A stretch of DNA of 59,454 nt from an uncultured Thiodictyon sp. (lineage in GTDB: Bacteria; Pseudomonadota; Gammaproteobacteria; Chromatiales; Chromatiaceae). The notes under the pieces are model-generated. The model saw only the letters and a list, made by a program, of their open reading frames with translations. It searched no databases and was not told the DNA's origin. Of the stretch, positions 1-10,059 are shown piece after piece. A program made the translations under genes and the position numbers. Numbering within the stretch: position 1 is the first letter of the stretch; every line of letters begins with the position of its first letter. The stretch spans positions 1 to 59,454 of the forward strand of contig CAILVI010000155.1 in NCBI GenBank assembly GCA_903837595.1, in the 5' to 3' direction.

Positions 1-255
1 CTCCCCCAGCGGACGCTTGGCCAGCGCGTTGAAGACCAGCGCGGGCAGGGCGAAGCTCAGCACGTAGCGGCCCATGGCCAGCGCCCCCTCACGCGGGACC
101 CAGCCGGAGCGCACGGCGCCGAATCCCAGGACGATGAGGAGAAATATCGGAGCGGTGATCGAGACGATGGCGGCCAAGCGGAGGGGCCTGTGGTGCTGTG
201 ACTGTCCACTGTAGCCGCTAGGGGTAATGGCTGCCAACCGCTCCATCAAGAACAT
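1..255 (-). CDS. AEC-family (auxin efflux carrier-like) permease, N-terminal part
   Basis: The minus strand encodes an open frame running off the left edge. After a short polar leader it reads ITAPIFLLIVLGFGAVRSG and then LSFALPALVFNALAKRPLG. A first membrane helix followed by a helix containing LPALVFNAL is typical of the AEC transporter family, which exports small organic acids or amino-acid derivatives across the inner membrane. Only about 85 residues are visible. The start is uncertain: ATG codons lie at 255 and 246, and a TTG just before the first helix would give a more usual length. The gene is divergent from the pirin gene. The family call rests on the first two helices only. Confidence 0.6.
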   Translation of the reverse strand, partial: MFLMERLAAITPSGYSGQSQHHRPLRLAAIVSITAPIFLLIVLGFGAVRSGWVPREGALAMGRYVLSFALPALVFNALAKRPLGE

Positions 256-386
256 GGGGCTTGCCGTCGGCAGCAAGGTCCTCGTACTGGTGAAGTCGAG
301 TCGACCCGGTGAAGATCAGGGCCGCGTCACTATTTGTCTCTTACCTGAATTGCCTCCATTAAAACGCGAACGCAAAGGAGACAATC

Positions 387-1250
387 ATGAAACGACTGGC
401 GTTCATCAAGCGCAGCAACGGCCGGCACTGGGTTGGCGACGGTTTCCCGGTACAGAGCATCTTTTCCTACAATGACTTGGCCGATGAACTCTCACCCTTC
501 CTGCTGATGGACTATGCCGGTCCGGCCGACTTCCCGCCGACCCGGGAGAAACTGGGCGTCGGCCAGCATCCGCATCGCGGCTTCGAGACCGTCACCATCG
601 TCTATGAAGGCGGTGTCTCCCATCGCGATTCCTCGGGCGGTGGCGGCACCATCAGTGCCGGCGACGTGCAGTGGATGACGGCGGCTGCCGGGCTGATCCA
701 CGAGGAGTTCCACAGCGAGGACTACGCCAAGCGCGGCGGACCTTTCGAGATGGTCCAGCTCTGGGTCAACCTGCCGGCCAGGGACAAAATGTCCGCCCCT
801 GGCTACCAGGGCATCACCGCGGGGCAGATTCCGACGGTCGAGTTGCCTCGCGGCGCCGGCACGGCCCGGATCATCGCCGGTGAGTATGAGAGCGCAACAG
901 GCGCGGCGCGGACCTTCACGCCAATGAACGTCTGGGATTTGCGCCTGAAGGCAGGCCGCTCGCTGTCGCTCGAACTGCCCGAGGGCCACACCGTCGCGCT
1001 GTTCGTGCTGCATGGCGCGCTGCACATCGGTTCGGACACCGTCCGCGATGCGGAACTGGCCGTACTGGATCGCGAGGAAACTGAACTGGCCGTCGAGATC
1101 GAAGAGGACACTGTCGTCCTGCTGCTCTCCGGTGCACCGCTCAACGAGCCCATCGTCGGCCACGGTCCCTTCGTCATGAACAGCAGCGAGGAAATCATGC
1201 AGGCGATACACGATTTCAACAGTGGAAAATTCGGGCAGATCGCCCATTAA
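387..1250 (+). CDS. Pirin family protein
   Basis: This 287-residue protein is a two-cupin pirin. The N-terminal cupin carries the metal-site signature HPHRGFET (His61 and His63), followed by GGTISAGDVQWMTAAAGLIHEE, whose last His and Glu complete the expected iron site. The C-terminal cupin includes VALFVLHGALHIG and LLLSGAPLNEPIVGHGPFVMN, a conserved pirin ending. Pirins are iron-binding cytoplasmic proteins; some have quercetinase activity and others act as redox-sensing regulators, and the sequence does not say which applies here. An AAAGGAG ribosome site sits about 8 nt before the ATG. The length is normal for the family, and the gene appears to be monocistronic. Confidence 0.93.
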   Translation: MKRLAFIKRSNGRHWVGDGFPVQSIFSYNDLADELSPFLLMDYAGPADFPPTREKLGVGQHPHRGFETVTIVYEGGVSHRDSSGGGGTISAGDVQWMTAAAGLIHEEFHSEDYAKRGGPFEMVQLWVNLPARDKMSAPGYQGITAGQIPTVELPRGAGTARIIAGEYESATGAARTFTPMNVWDLRLKAGRSLSLELPEGHTVALFVLHGALHIGSDTVRDAELAVLDREETELAVEIEEDTVVLLLSGAPLNEPIVGHGPFVMNSSEEIMQAIHDFNSGKFGQIAH

Positions 1251-1392
1251 CGCAGCATCAACCCAGGAGCCCACCGAGGCGTTACCTCAGTTCGGACCTC
1301 TCTCCTCCCTGCAAATCGATTCCCAGCCACCGGCTGACCAGCCCTGCGTACAGCGCCCACTCCATAAGAATGCCAGGTGAACCGACGTCAAC

Positions 1393-1530
1393 GTGATGAT
1401 TCGCCGACGCGTGCCCCAGCAGGGATCGAGCAAGGCCCGTAACCACGGCTTCCGGACGACCGGAATCACCGATTACTTCAAGACCTGCGAGACCTTAGAG
1501 AAGGCCGCGGCCATGGCGAACCAGACCCGA
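1393..1530 (+). pseudogene. Tyrosine recombinase (phage-type integrase) C-terminal remnant
   Basis: A short open frame reads HGFRTTGITDYFKTCETLEK and then AAAMANQ. This resembles the end of XerC/D-like integrases, where an H-x-F/L-R-x-T-G-I-T-x-Y-L segment carries the catalytic His and Arg and is followed by GTLEKAxxMA. The usual continuation to the catalytic tyrosine (TTQLYDR) is missing, and neither strand upstream shows the rest of the enzyme. It is therefore a remnant. Together with the transposon-like element downstream it marks this gap as an old integration hotspot next to the defence island. Confidence 0.55.
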
Positions 1531-1534
1531 GAGC

Positions 1535-1625
1535 CACCCGCGGTCGGCGAGCTCTTCTGCCGGGCCTTGAGCAAAATCCAGGGTGGGCGGTGATGTCGCT
1601 TCAGAACCTCGCAGCCAGGTCCTCG
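1535..1625. repeat. Diverged direct repeat, copy 1 (copy 2 near 2231-2320)
   Basis: By eye, 1541-1625 and 2231-2320 align with interruptions. Both contain a GAG-pyrimidine-rich-TTC start, TTNAGCA in the middle and the shared core GCCAGGTCC followed by GGCT and CCAGG. The two copies lie on either side of the transposon-like element. They look like fragments of one older sequence, possibly the two sides of an inactivated element. The identity of the parent sequence is not recognised. Confidence 0.35.
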
Positions 1626-1727
1626 GCTTCCAGGGCCTACTGACCGTCATGCCGGGCCGTCGCACAACTCCTAAGTTACGCGACACCCACCGGGAGACCC
1701 GAAAGACTAGCCTTCCCCAATGTTGCC

Positions 1728-2074
1728 TGTCATTTTCAGAAGTCGTCTGCACCAGTTTGCTGGGCTCAAGGGCCGTTGTGCAGGGGACTTCTGACACGCG
1801 CTGATCAGAAGCCGCCTGCACCATCCTCCTTTTTGCTCAGGAGTGGTCTGCACGATCCGCCTTTCTGCTCAGAAGTCCCCTGCACCAAGATTCGGGTTTA
1901 TCATGGGGCCAGAAACCACATTGATCGCCAAGTCGGCCCCTAAAAGGCTATCCAGTTGTACAGTCGAGGCTTTGTTGCGCGACTTGCCAGGTTCCGGCCC
2001 CGGGATTCCTTGTTTCATAGTAGGTAGTGCAGGCGACTGCTGATATTTAGTGCAGACGACTTCTGAAAATGACA
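1728..2074. mobile_element. Tn402/Tn5053-family-like miniature element (ends only)
   Basis: The stretch is bounded by 27-bp terminal inverted repeats at 1728-1754 and 2048-2074 that match at 26 positions. They begin TGTCATTTTCAGAAG, as do the known ends of Tn5053/Tn402 transposons. Inside the ends are further copies of a 19-bp motif of the form TCAGAAGNNNNCTGCACCA. Direct copies lie at 1736-1754, 1805-1823, 1837-1855 and 1869-1887; inverted copies lie at 1776-1794, 2025-2043 and 2048-2066. Such motif arrays are the transposase-binding sites of this family. No transposition genes are present, so it is a non-autonomous or internally deleted copy. The flanking 5-mers (TTGCC and AGCGT) do not match, so no target duplication remains. 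Confidence 0.8.
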
Positions 2075-2846
2075 AGCGTGACCCAAATTGTTTGGCCTTG
2101 GCGCGTCGCAGGTTTCTGTCGCAGGATCAAGATAACCAGCAACTATAACCGGAGACATTGGATCGCTCCAGCAAGTACGGTCCGAGCCCGGGGCCACCGG
2201 CCCTGGCTGATATCGAGGCACCTGGCGCAGCCCGAGGTATGCGAGTTTTTCCGGAGGGCGTTCAGCAGGGTGGATGGGGGCCAGGTTGAACCGCGCGGCC
2301 AGGTCCCTGGCTCCAGGACATCCTGGCGGTTACCGCTTCCTTGATGGCCCGACCCATGTTCACACCAAACGCAACATCGCCTGACATCCCCGATCGCTTG
2401 GTTCAGTGGTATTGCGGCGTCGGTCATGGGATCGCGGGCCGGCCAAAGTGGGGGTGCGCCCGGTCAATCGTTGTCCGGCCCGGGTAACGGGCTGTCCGGG
2501 CACCTCGAATAGGCCCTTGGTCACACCTTATCCACCGCGGCGACCACAGCGATTTTGGAGAAACGGCATGAACCAGGTTTGCTCGGGAACCACTGGCGGG
2601 ACCGTCACCGCCAGGGCCGCGGGCTGCGGTCGATCCCCGCGTTCTCCGAGCAAGGATCGTCGTCCCAGACGGCGCAGGCAGGTCGAAAACCGGCCTGGCC
2701 CTGCCGCCGGTGGGTGTGTCGTCGCACGCAGTCGCCATTTTCGTGTATGTTCAGCACTTGGGCAAAACAGGCGCCGCGAACTGCGCTGCACCTAGTCGCT
2801 CCATCGCCATCTATTTGCAGGTTAATAACGCGTTAGGGACGCCGTC
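2075..2846. other. Gene-free stretch before the defence island
   Basis: No convincing gene was found on either strand. The frames present are short, lack ribosome sites and have no recognisable motif. The stretch holds copy 2 of the diverged direct repeat (about 2231-2320). The promoter of the defence operon must lie in its last part, but no clear -35/-10 pair is visible. Confidence 0.5.
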
Positions 2847-5800
2847 GTGCTGAAGCTCGAAGACATCAAGAAGGACGCCCAACTGGCGGGCCTGGACCCC
2901 AACGGCATCGTGCGTGTCATCACCTGCGAGCCGGTCGGCACGGACGCGCTGACCGTCTATTACAAGGCAGCAGACGGGCGCCTCAGCGAGCAGATGCTGT
3001 TCCGCAGCGACGAAGCCCGCCTCAGCCTCGCCCAGTCGGGCCGTGCGTGGGCCTTCGATGCCCCGGCCGCCGGCTTCAAACTGGGCCTGGAAGCCTGGCG
3101 CATCCGCCTCGCCCACCTTTTCGACCCCATGATGGCGGTGCACACGTCCAACGTGGAGCCCCTGCCGCACCAGATCACAGCGGTCTACGAGTCCATGCTC
3201 CCGCGCCAACCCCTGCGCTATGTGCTCGCGGACGACCCCGGCGCCGGCAAGACCATCATGGCCGGACTCTTCATCCGCGAGCTGCTGATGCGCGCCGACG
3301 CCCGGCGCGTGCTGATCGTCGCCCCCGGCAGCCTCTCCGAGCAGTGGCAGGACGAGCTGTGTGAGAAGTTCGGCGTGGAGTTCGCCATCTTCACCCGCGA
3401 GATGGACCAGGCCGCCCGCGTCAACGCCTTCGAGGAAAACGACCTGCTGATCGCCCGCCTGGACCAACTGTCCCGCAGCGAGGAGCTTCAAACCAAGCTC
3501 AAGCACAGCGAGTGGGACCTGATCGTGGTGGACGAAGCGCACAAGCTCTCAGCCAACTATTTCGGCAACAAGGTCAACAAGACCAAGCGGTTCCTGCTGG
3601 GCGAACTGCTCGGTGGGATCTGCCGCCATTACCTCCTGATGACCGCCACCCCGCACAACGGCAAGGAAGCGGACTTCCAGGTCTGGCTGTCCCTGCTGGA
3701 CGCCGACCGCTTCTATGGCAAGTTCCGCGAGGGTGCCCACCAGGTGGACGTGTCCGACATGATGCGGCGCATGGTCAAGGAAGATCTGCTCAAGTTCGAC
3801 GGTACCCCGCTGTTCCCCGAGCGCTGCGCCTACACGGTCAACTACACCCTCTCGGGACTGGAAGACGCCCTTTACACGGCCGTCACCGACTATGTCCGCA
3901 ACGAGATGAACCGCGCGGACAATCTGGACGGCAAGCGCAAGAACACCGTCGGCTTCGCGCTCACCCTGCTGCAGCGCCGGCTCGCCTCCAGCCCCGAGGC
4001 CATCTATCAATCACTCAAACGCCGTCGCCAGAAGCTCGAATCGCGCCTGCGTGAGGAGCAGCTCAACCAACACGGCAACCACGTCGCCGAGACCCTGGGG
4101 ACCTATAACGCCAAGGACGTGCCCGAGGACATCCTGGATGCCGACGACGAACTGACCGGCGGCGAGTACGAGGCCTGGGCCGAGGACGTGCTCGACCAGG
4201 CCACCACCGCGCGCACCATCGACGAACTGAAGATTGAGATCGGCACCCTCACCTGGCTCGAAGCCCAGGCCAAGGGCGTGGTCCACTCCGGCCAGGATCG
4301 CAAGTGGGATGAGCTCTCCCGTCTACTGCAAGACCACTCCCTGATGTGTACCGCGGCCGGGACCCGCCGCAAGCTCATCCTTTTCACCGAACACCGCGAC
4401 ACGCTCAACTACCTTCAGGAACGCATCCAAGGGCTGCTGGGTAGCCCCGAGGCCGTCGTCGCCATCCACGGCGGCATCAACCGCGACGACCGCCGCAAGA
4501 CCCAGGAGGCGTTCCGTTTCGACCCCGCCGTGCTGGTCCTGGTGGCCACCGATGCCGCGGGTGAAGGCGTCAATCTCCAGAACGCCAACCTCATGGTCAA
4601 CTACGACCTGCCGTGGAACCCCAACCGCCTGGAGCAACGCTTCGGGCGCATCCACCGCATCGGCCAGACCGAGGTGTGCCACCTGTGGAACATGGTCGCC
4701 AACCAGACCCGCGAGGGCGATGTCTTCCAGAAACTGTTCGACAAGCTGGAGGTAGAGCGCGCCGCACTCGGTGGGCGCGTCTTCGACATCCTGGGCGAGG
4801 CCTTCGACAACCTGTCGCTGCGCGACCTGCTGATCGAGGCCATCCGCTACGGCGAGAGCCCCGAAACCAAGGCCCGGCTGAACCAGGTCATCGAAGGGGC
4901 CTTAGACACCGACCACCTGCGCGCCATCATCGGGCGCAACGCACTGGTCGAGCAGACCATGCGCATGGAAGACCTCTACGCCATCAAAGAGGAGATGGAC
5001 AAGGCCGAGGCCCGCAAGCTTCAGCCCTACTTCATTCGCGCTTTCTTCAGCGAAGCCTTCCAGGCCCTGGGCGGCGAACTGCGCCCGCGCGAGCCCGGCC
5101 GATTCGAGATCCGTCACGTCCCCGCCGTCATCCGCACCCGTGACCGCGTGATCGGCGAGACCCGCACCCCGGTGCTCAAGGGTTACGAGCGCATCTGCTT
5201 CGAGAAGGAGCGCATCCGCGTCGACGGCAAGCCGATGGCCAGCCTGGTCCATCCCGCCCATCCACTGATGCACGCCGTTACCGACCTGGTGCTCGAGTCC
5301 CATCGCGGCAAGCTCAAGCAGGGCGCCGTCCTGCTCGACCCCAGCGACGAGGGCACCGTGCCGCGGGTCCTCTTCATGATCGAGCACACGGTGCGCGAGG
5401 CCGCGGGCGACCCGCCGCGCACCGTCTCGCGCCGCCTTCAGTTCGTCTCCATCGCCCCGGACGGCACCGCCGCCTTCGCCGGCTGGGCCCCCCACCTCGA
5501 CCTGGTGCCGCTGGCCGACGCCGACCGTGCGGGCGTGCAGGACATCCTGACCGCCCCCTGGATCACCAATCCGGACCAGGGTGGCCTGGAACAGACCGCC
5601 CTGGCCCATGCCATCGCCCGCCTGGTGCCGGAGCATTACCAAGAGGTGCGGGAGCGCCGCGAGCGCCAGGTAGACAAGATCCTCGGGGCCGTCAACGAAC
5701 GCCTGATCAAAGAAATCAGCTACTGGTCGGACCGCTACATCAAGCTCACCGACGACGTGGCCGCCGGCAAGCAACCCCAGGTTCAGCCTGAGATGGCCCG

Positions 5801-6380
5801 CCGCCGGGTTGAGGAACTGACCGCACGCCTGGAGCAACGCAAACGGGAGCTGGCCGACCAGCGGCATGTGGTCTCCGCCACCCCGGTGGTCATCGGCGGG
5901 GCACTGGTCATCCCCCAGGGCCTGTTGGATCAGCGCCAGCAGTCCGGCAGCGCGGCCGTTCAAGCCGTAGATGCCGCCGCCCGCGCCCGAATCGAACGCA
6001 TCGCCATGCAAGCCGTGATCGACGCCGAACGCGCCCTGGGACACACCGTCTTTGACGTCTCCGCCGAGAAATGCGGCTGGGACCTGACGGCCCGCCCGCC
6101 CCTCCAGGACGGCAAGCTACCCGTAGACCGCCACATTGAGGTCAAGGGCCGGATCAAGGGCGCCGACACCGTCACCATCAGCCGCAACGAGATCCTCTAC
6201 GGGCTCAACCAGGCGGACAAGTTCATCCTCGCCATCGTGATCGTGGATGGGGACGCGTACGAGGGGCCGCACTACATCCGCAATCCCTTTCGGCAGGAAC
6301 CGGATTTCGGGGTGGCCAGCATCAACTACAGACTCGCCGACCTGCTCGCGGGCGCCGTGTCGCCCATTCCGTTGCTGTAA
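2847..6380 (+). CDS. SNF2-family helicase with C-terminal DUF3883 domain (DrmD-like)
   Basis: This 1177-residue protein has the order of SNF2/RapA-type DNA translocases used in phage defence. The Walker A segment is [13 protein letters not shown] near residue 128, the DEAH box is [12 protein letters not shown] near residue 227, and motif III-like [11 protein letters not shown] follows. The C-terminal RecA lobe has [12 protein letters not shown] near 511 and [20 protein letters not shown] then [11 protein letters not shown] near 570-610. A coiled middle follows. The tail has HIEVKGR near 1096 inside a DUF3883 (NOV C-terminal-like) domain, a fold related to PD-(D/E)XK nucleases. DrmD of class 1 DISARM is the nearest architecture I know. 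The start is GTG. It is the first gene of a collinear operon that continues to the methylase. Confidence 0.88.
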   Translation: MLKLEDIKKDAQLAGLDPNGIVRVITCEPVGTDALTVYYKAADGRLSEQMLFRSDEARLSLAQSGRAWAFDAPAAGFKLGLEAWRIRLAHLFDPMMAVHTSNVEPLPHQITAVYESMLPRQPLRYVLADDPGAGKTIMAGLFIRELLMRADARRVLIVAPGSLSEQWQDELCEKFGVEFAIFTREMDQAARVNAFEENDLLIARLDQLSRSEELQTKLKHSEWDLIVVDEAHKLSANYFGNKVNKTKRFLLGELLGGICRHYLLMTATPHNGKEADFQVWLSLLDADRFYGKFREGAHQVDVSDMMRRMVKEDLLKFDGTPLFPERCAYTVNYTLSGLEDALYTAVTDYVRNEMNRADNLDGKRKNTVGFALTLLQRRLASSPEAIYQSLKRRRQKLESRLREEQLNQHGNHVAETLGTYNAKDVPEDILDADDELTGGEYEAWAEDVLDQATTARTIDELKIEIGTLTWLEAQAKGVVHSGQDRKWDELSRLLQDHSLMCTAAGTRRKLILFTEHRDTLNYLQERIQGLLGSPEAVVAIHGGINRDDRRKTQEAFRFDPAVLVLVATDAAGEGVNLQNANLMVNYDLPWNPNRLEQRFGRIHRIGQTEVCHLWNMVANQTREGDVFQKLFDKLEVERAALGGRVFDILGEAFDNLSLRDLLIEAIRYGESPETKARLNQVIEGALDTDHLRAIIGRNALVEQTMRMEDLYAIKEEMDKAEARKLQPYFIRAFFSEAFQALGGELRPREPGRFEIRHVPAVIRTRDRVIGETRTPVLKGYERICFEKERIRVDGKPMASLVHPAHPLMHAVTDLVLESHRGKLKQGAVLLDPSDEGTVPRVLFMIEHTVREAAGDPPRTVSRRLQFVSIAPDGTAAFAGWAPHLDLVPLADADRAGVQDILTAPWITNPDQGGLEQTALAHAIARLVPEHYQEVRERRERQVDKILGAVNERLIKEISYWSDRYIKLTDDVAAGKQPQVQPEMARRRVEELTARLEQRKRELADQRHVVSATPVVIGGALVIPQGLLDQRQQSGSAAVQAVDAAARARIERIAMQAVIDAERALGHTVFDVSAEKCGWDLTARPPLQDGKLPVDRHIEVKGRIKGADTVTISRNEILYGLNQADKFILAIVIVDGDAYEGPHYIRNPFRQEPDFGVASINYRLADLLAGAVSPIPLL

Positions 6381-6442
6381 CCGGTCCCAGGGCCTGCCCA
6401 ATGCGTGCCCGGATCGCCTGCCTGCCCGACCCGCGTTCGCGC

Positions 6443-6469
6443 TAGAATGTAAGGACGTAATGCGTCCTT
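6443..6469 (+). promoter_or_regulatory. Probable -10 and operator of the antitoxin gene
   Basis: A TAGAAT hexamer at 6443-6448 is followed directly by a perfect inverted repeat, AAGGACG (6451-6457), 5-nt spacer, CGTCCTT (6463-6469). The repeat ends 13 nt before the antitoxin ATG. AbrB/MazE-type antitoxins commonly repress their own promoter through such palindromes, so autoregulation is inferred. No good -35 is visible. Confidence 0.5.
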
Positions 6470-6482
6470 CCAGGTTTCAACC

Positions 6483-6713
6483 ATGACCGCACTCGCCAAG
6501 ATCACCAGCAAAGGCCAGACCACCATCCCCCAGGAGGTCCGCAAGGCGCTCCAGGCCGGTCCGGGGGACTTGCTGGCCTGGGATCTCACCGCCGACGGCA
6601 AGGTCACGGTGCGGCGCGTCCGCCCCTTGGATCTGGACTATCTCAAGGCGGTGGAAGGCACCTTGAGCGAATGGGCCTCGGCGGAAGACGAGGCCGCCTA
6701 CCGTGACCTTTGA
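6483..6713 (+). CDS. AbrB/SpoVT-type antitoxin
   Basis: This 76-residue protein begins ALAKITSKGQTTIPQEVRKA, the swapped-hairpin AbrB fold in which the KGQ-T-IP-x-xVR segment contacts DNA. A further strand (GDLLAWDLTADGKVTVRRV) completes the domain. The acidic C-terminus (EWASAEDEAAYRDL) is the likely toxin-binding tail. The gene overlaps the following toxin by 11 bp, the normal arrangement for translational coupling of antitoxin and toxin. It sits inside the defence operon but has its own putative promoter and operator (6443-6469), so it is probably expressed independently of the helicase. Confidence 0.88.
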   Translation: MTALAKITSKGQTTIPQEVRKALQAGPGDLLAWDLTADGKVTVRRVRPLDLDYLKAVEGTLSEWASAEDEAAYRDL

Positions 6714-7071
6714 ACCCACCGATGAGCACACCGATGGGCCCGGGGCGGTCGTACGGGTGCCCTTCCCCTTCACCGATCGCGACGCCACCAAGGTCCGGCC
6801 AGCCCTGATCCTGTCGTGCGCCGCCGCCTTCGGTTCACCCGCCGGTCACAGCGTGCTGGCCATGATCACCTCGGCCAAGCACAGCGCCTGGCCGCTGGAC
6901 GTGCCGATTCAGGATCTCACCGCAGCAGGGTTGCCGACACCCTCCCTGGTGCGCATGAAACTCTTCACCCTCGACCACGCGCTCATCCGCGGACGGCTCG
7001 GCCGACTCGGCCCGACCGACGCCAGGGCCGTGCGCGCGGCGCTCATTCAACTGCTCGACCTCAAGGACTGA
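6703..7071 (+). CDS. PemK/MazF-family toxin (mRNA interferase)
   Basis: This 122-residue protein has the MazF/PemK features GAVVRVPFPFTD at the N-terminus, KVRPALILS (the conserved R-P-A-L segment), a strand pair and the TPSLVRMKLFTLD segment. Toxins of this family cleave mRNA and arrest growth when the antitoxin is lost. It overlaps the antitoxin gene by 11 bp and ends 3 nt before the methylase start, so toxin and methylase are likely co-transcribed. The annotation as an active nuclease is inferred from the family. Confidence 0.85.
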   Translation: MTFEPTDEHTDGPGAVVRVPFPFTDRDATKVRPALILSCAAAFGSPAGHSVLAMITSAKHSAWPLDVPIQDLTAAGLPTPSLVRMKLFTLDHALIRGRLGRLGPTDARAVRAALIQLLDLKD

Positions 7072-7074
7072 CCC

Positions 7075-10050
7075 ATGAGCCAGAACATCAAAGCCCCCAA
7101 GAAGCTCATCGAAGTCGCCCTGCCACTGGACGACATCAACGTCGCCTCGGCGCGAGAGAAATCCATCCGCCACGGGCACCCGAGCACCCTGCACCTGTGG
7201 TGGGCGCGCCGGCCCCTGGCCGCGGCGCGGGCGGTACTGTTTGCCCAACTGGTCAACGACCCGGGCGGGGAGCGGGGCTGGTACACGGGCAAGACCAAGG
7301 CGCAAGCGGATGAGGAACGGGAGCGGCTGTTCGACATCATCCGGGATCTGGTGAAGTGGGAGAACACCAACAACGAGACGGTACTGGAGCGCGCCCGCGC
7401 GGCTATCCGTGCCTCCTGGCGTGAGACCTGCGAGCTGAACAAGGGTAAGCCTGGCTTTGACCCCGAGAAGCTCCCCGCCTTCCATGACCCCTTCGCCGGC
7501 GGCGGCTCTATCCCGCTGGAGGCCCAGCGGCTGGGGCTGGAGGCCCATGCCTCAGACCTGAACCCGGTGGCGGTACTGATCAACAAGGCCATGATCGAAA
7601 TCCCGCCCCGATTTGCCGGGCGGGCGCCGGTAGGGCCGATCCCGGAAGGTCCGCTGCAATACAAGCTGGATCGTGAAGACTGGCCCGGCGCGACTGGGCT
7701 TGCAGAGGATGTCAGGCGCTATGGGCACTGGATGCGGGAGGAGGCGTTTAAGCGGATCGGGCATCTGTATCCCCCGGTTGAAGTCACCGCAGAGATGGCG
7801 AATGATCCGAGTAATCCGCGGCCGGATCTCAAGTCCTATGTGGGAAAGAAGCTCACGGTGATTGCGTGGATCTGGGCGCGGACGGTGAAGAGTCCGAATC
7901 CCGCGTTTGCCCATGTGGATGTGCCATTGGTATCCAGTTTTCTGCTCTCAACAAAGAAGAGCAAAGAGGCATATGTCGAGCCCGTAATCGAGAATGATCG
8001 CTACCGCTTCACAGTGAGATTAGGGGAACCCAAGAATGCTGCTACGAGAAAAAACGGGACACGAGCAGGCAAGGCTCAAGATTTTCTCTGCCTATTAAGT
8101 GGCGTTCCTGTATCAAGGGTATACATCCGCGACGAGGGCAAAGCCGGTCGTCTCGGTGACCGCCTAATGGCAATCGTAGCAGAAGGGGATCGCGGACGCG
8201 TATACATTTCACCGACTGACGCTCACGAACGTATTGCTCAGAGCGCAGCCGATTTCAGCATGGTCGACGAGGCGAGAAACACTTTCCTGTCAAGCGCGAC
8301 TCCGACGCGAGCAATGATTACCGGCGGTGTTTGTTCCGCCTATGGTTTGTCAACATGGGGGCACCTTTTCAGTCCTCGCCAACTCGTGGCACTGATAACA
8401 TTCTCAGATCTTGTGACCGAAGCTCTCGACAGGATTGAGCACGACTACCTGAAAGCGCTAACACCTAGTCCCTTTGCAGATGAGCCCCCAAATCCCCAAA
8501 ATGAAGCGATGCAATTGCGTTGTGGCGGCAGCGGCGCAAAGGCGTACGCGGAGGCGATTGGTGTATATTTGAGTATGGCTGTCAGTAAGGAAACTGTTTT
8601 CCTTGTGACGCAGGCGCGTTGGCGCCCGGGTGAAGATAAGTCAGCCCCCGCTTTTGGCAGGCAAGCTTTCCCAATGGTTTGGGATTACGCAGATCTGAAT
8701 CCGTTCGCAGGAGCTGGTGGTGACTTCCTCGGAATTATTGATGGAACGTTTAAGACTCTCCGCAACGGCCCGCAATCCGGCGCGGGGTTCTCGGACCAAG
8801 AAGACGCTTCCTGCCAAAGCGTTAGCTTTGATAAAATTGTATCTACGGACCCACCGTATTACGACAATATCGGTTACGCCGATCTTTCAGATTTTTTCTA
8901 TGTGTGGTTGCGCCGCTCACTCAAGTCTATTTTCCCCGATCTCTTCGCCACACTTGTGGTACCCAAGGCTGAGGAGTTGGTAGCGACACTCTACCGCCAC
9001 GGCAGCAAAGAGAAGGCAGAGGCGTTCTTCTTGAGCGGGATGACCCAAGCTATGTCTCGCTTGGCAGAACAGACCCACCCAGCTTTTCCAATTACCATCT
9101 ACTATGCGTTCAAACAATCAGAGACATCAAACGATACGGGCACTGCAAGCACTGGTTGGGAGACATTTCTAGACGCGGTAAGAACTGCCGGCTTGGCTGT
9201 TAATGGCACTTGGCCGATCCGCACGGAAAGCTCAAGCCGTCTTATTGGAATGGTTACAAACGCTTTGGCGTCTAGCATTGTTCTCGTCTGCCGCAAACGC
9301 GACCCCGATGCTCCGTCCATCTCCCGCCGCGACTTCCAACGCGAACTCCGCGATGAGATGCCGGAGGCCCTGGAGACCATGATCGGCGGCAAACTGGGCG
9401 CCTCTCCCATCGCCCCTGTCGACCTCGCCCAAGCTGCCATCGGTCCAGGCATGGCGATCTACTCCAAATACGCCGCCGTGCTGGAGGCGGACGGCTCGCC
9501 CATGCCCGTTCACAACGCCTTGGTCATGATCAACAAGGCAATCGAGGACTTTCTGAACCCCAACGGCGCCGGTTTTGATGCCGACACCCTCTTCTGCTCT
9601 GCCTGGTTCGATCAGTTGGGTTGGGCTACCGGCAAGTTCGGCGACGCGGACACCCTGGCCCGCGCCAAGGGCACCTCGGTGGACGGGGTGGCCCACAGCG
9701 GTGTGGTAGAGTCCGGCGGCGGTAATGTTCGCCTGCTGCGTTGGGACGAGTACCCCCGCGACTGGGACCCCACCCAGGACAACCGCACCCCGGTCTGGGA
9801 GGCGATCCACCAGGTCATCCGCGCCCTCAACCAACAGGGCGAATCCGCCGCCGGTGCACTGCTCGCCCGCATGCCCGAGCGCGGCGACCAAATTCGCCAA
9901 CTCGCCTATCACCTCTATACCCTCTGCGAACGCAAGAAGTGGGCGGACGATGCCCGCGCCTACAACGAGCTGATCGCCGCCTGGCACGGCATCGTCACGG
10001 CCTCCCACGAGACCGGTCATATCGACTCCCAGGGCAACCTAGACCTGTGA
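7075..10050 (+). CDS. DUF1156 adenine-specific DNA methylase (defence-associated)
   Basis: The 991-residue protein opens with the DUF1156 signature: [14 protein letters not shown], then the [22 protein letters not shown] stretch. Methylase motif I is [17 protein letters not shown] near residue 137. The catalytic motif is [20 protein letters not shown] near residue 592, a DPPY type that predicts N6-adenine or N4-cytosine methylation. It is the likely self-marking partner of the upstream helicase, as DrmMI is in DISARM. Base composition is uneven: about 7920-9290 is clearly more AT-rich and uses other codons than both ends of the gene, which suggests a replaced central (target-recognition) part. 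The start follows the toxin gene by 3 nt. Confidence 0.9.
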   Translation: MSQNIKAPKKLIEVALPLDDINVASAREKSIRHGHPSTLHLWWARRPLAAARAVLFAQLVNDPGGERGWYTGKTKAQADEERERLFDIIRDLVKWENTNNETVLERARAAIRASWRETCELNKGKPGFDPEKLPAFHDPFAGGGSIPLEAQRLGLEAHASDLNPVAVLINKAMIEIPPRFAGRAPVGPIPEGPLQYKLDREDWPGATGLAEDVRRYGHWMREEAFKRIGHLYPPVEVTAEMANDPSNPRPDLKSYVGKKLTVIAWIWARTVKSPNPAFAHVDVPLVSSFLLSTKKSKEAYVEPVIENDRYRFTVRLGEPKNAATRKNGTRAGKAQDFLCLLSGVPVSRVYIRDEGKAGRLGDRLMAIVAEGDRGRVYISPTDAHERIAQSAADFSMVDEARNTFLSSATPTRAMITGGVCSAYGLSTWGHLFSPRQLVALITFSDLVTEALDRIEHDYLKALTPSPFADEPPNPQNEAMQLRCGGSGAKAYAEAIGVYLSMAVSKETVFLVTQARWRPGEDKSAPAFGRQAFPMVWDYADLNPFAGAGGDFLGIIDGTFKTLRNGPQSGAGFSDQEDASCQSVSFDKIVSTDPPYYDNIGYADLSDFFYVWLRRSLKSIFPDLFATLVVPKAEELVATLYRHGSKEKAEAFFLSGMTQAMSRLAEQTHPAFPITIYYAFKQSETSNDTGTASTGWETFLDAVRTAGLAVNGTWPIRTESSSRLIGMVTNALASSIVLVCRKRDPDAPSISRRDFQRELRDEMPEALETMIGGKLGASPIAPVDLAQAAIGPGMAIYSKYAAVLEADGSPMPVHNALVMINKAIEDFLNPNGAGFDADTLFCSAWFDQLGWATGKFGDADTLARAKGTSVDGVAHSGVVESGGGNVRLLRWDEYPRDWDPTQDNRTPVWEAIHQVIRALNQQGESAAGALLARMPERGDQIRQLAYHLYTLCERKKWADDARAYNELIAAWHGIVTASHETGHIDSQGNLDL

Positions 10051-10059
10051 GGAGGAATC

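Noticed and set aside
1723-2079. Target-site duplication around the Tn402-like element
   Set aside because: The flanking 5-mers TTGCC and AGCGT do not match.
4902-6044. 380-codon open frame antisense to the helicase
   Set aside because: Same GC effect; no recognisable domain and overlap with a certain gene.
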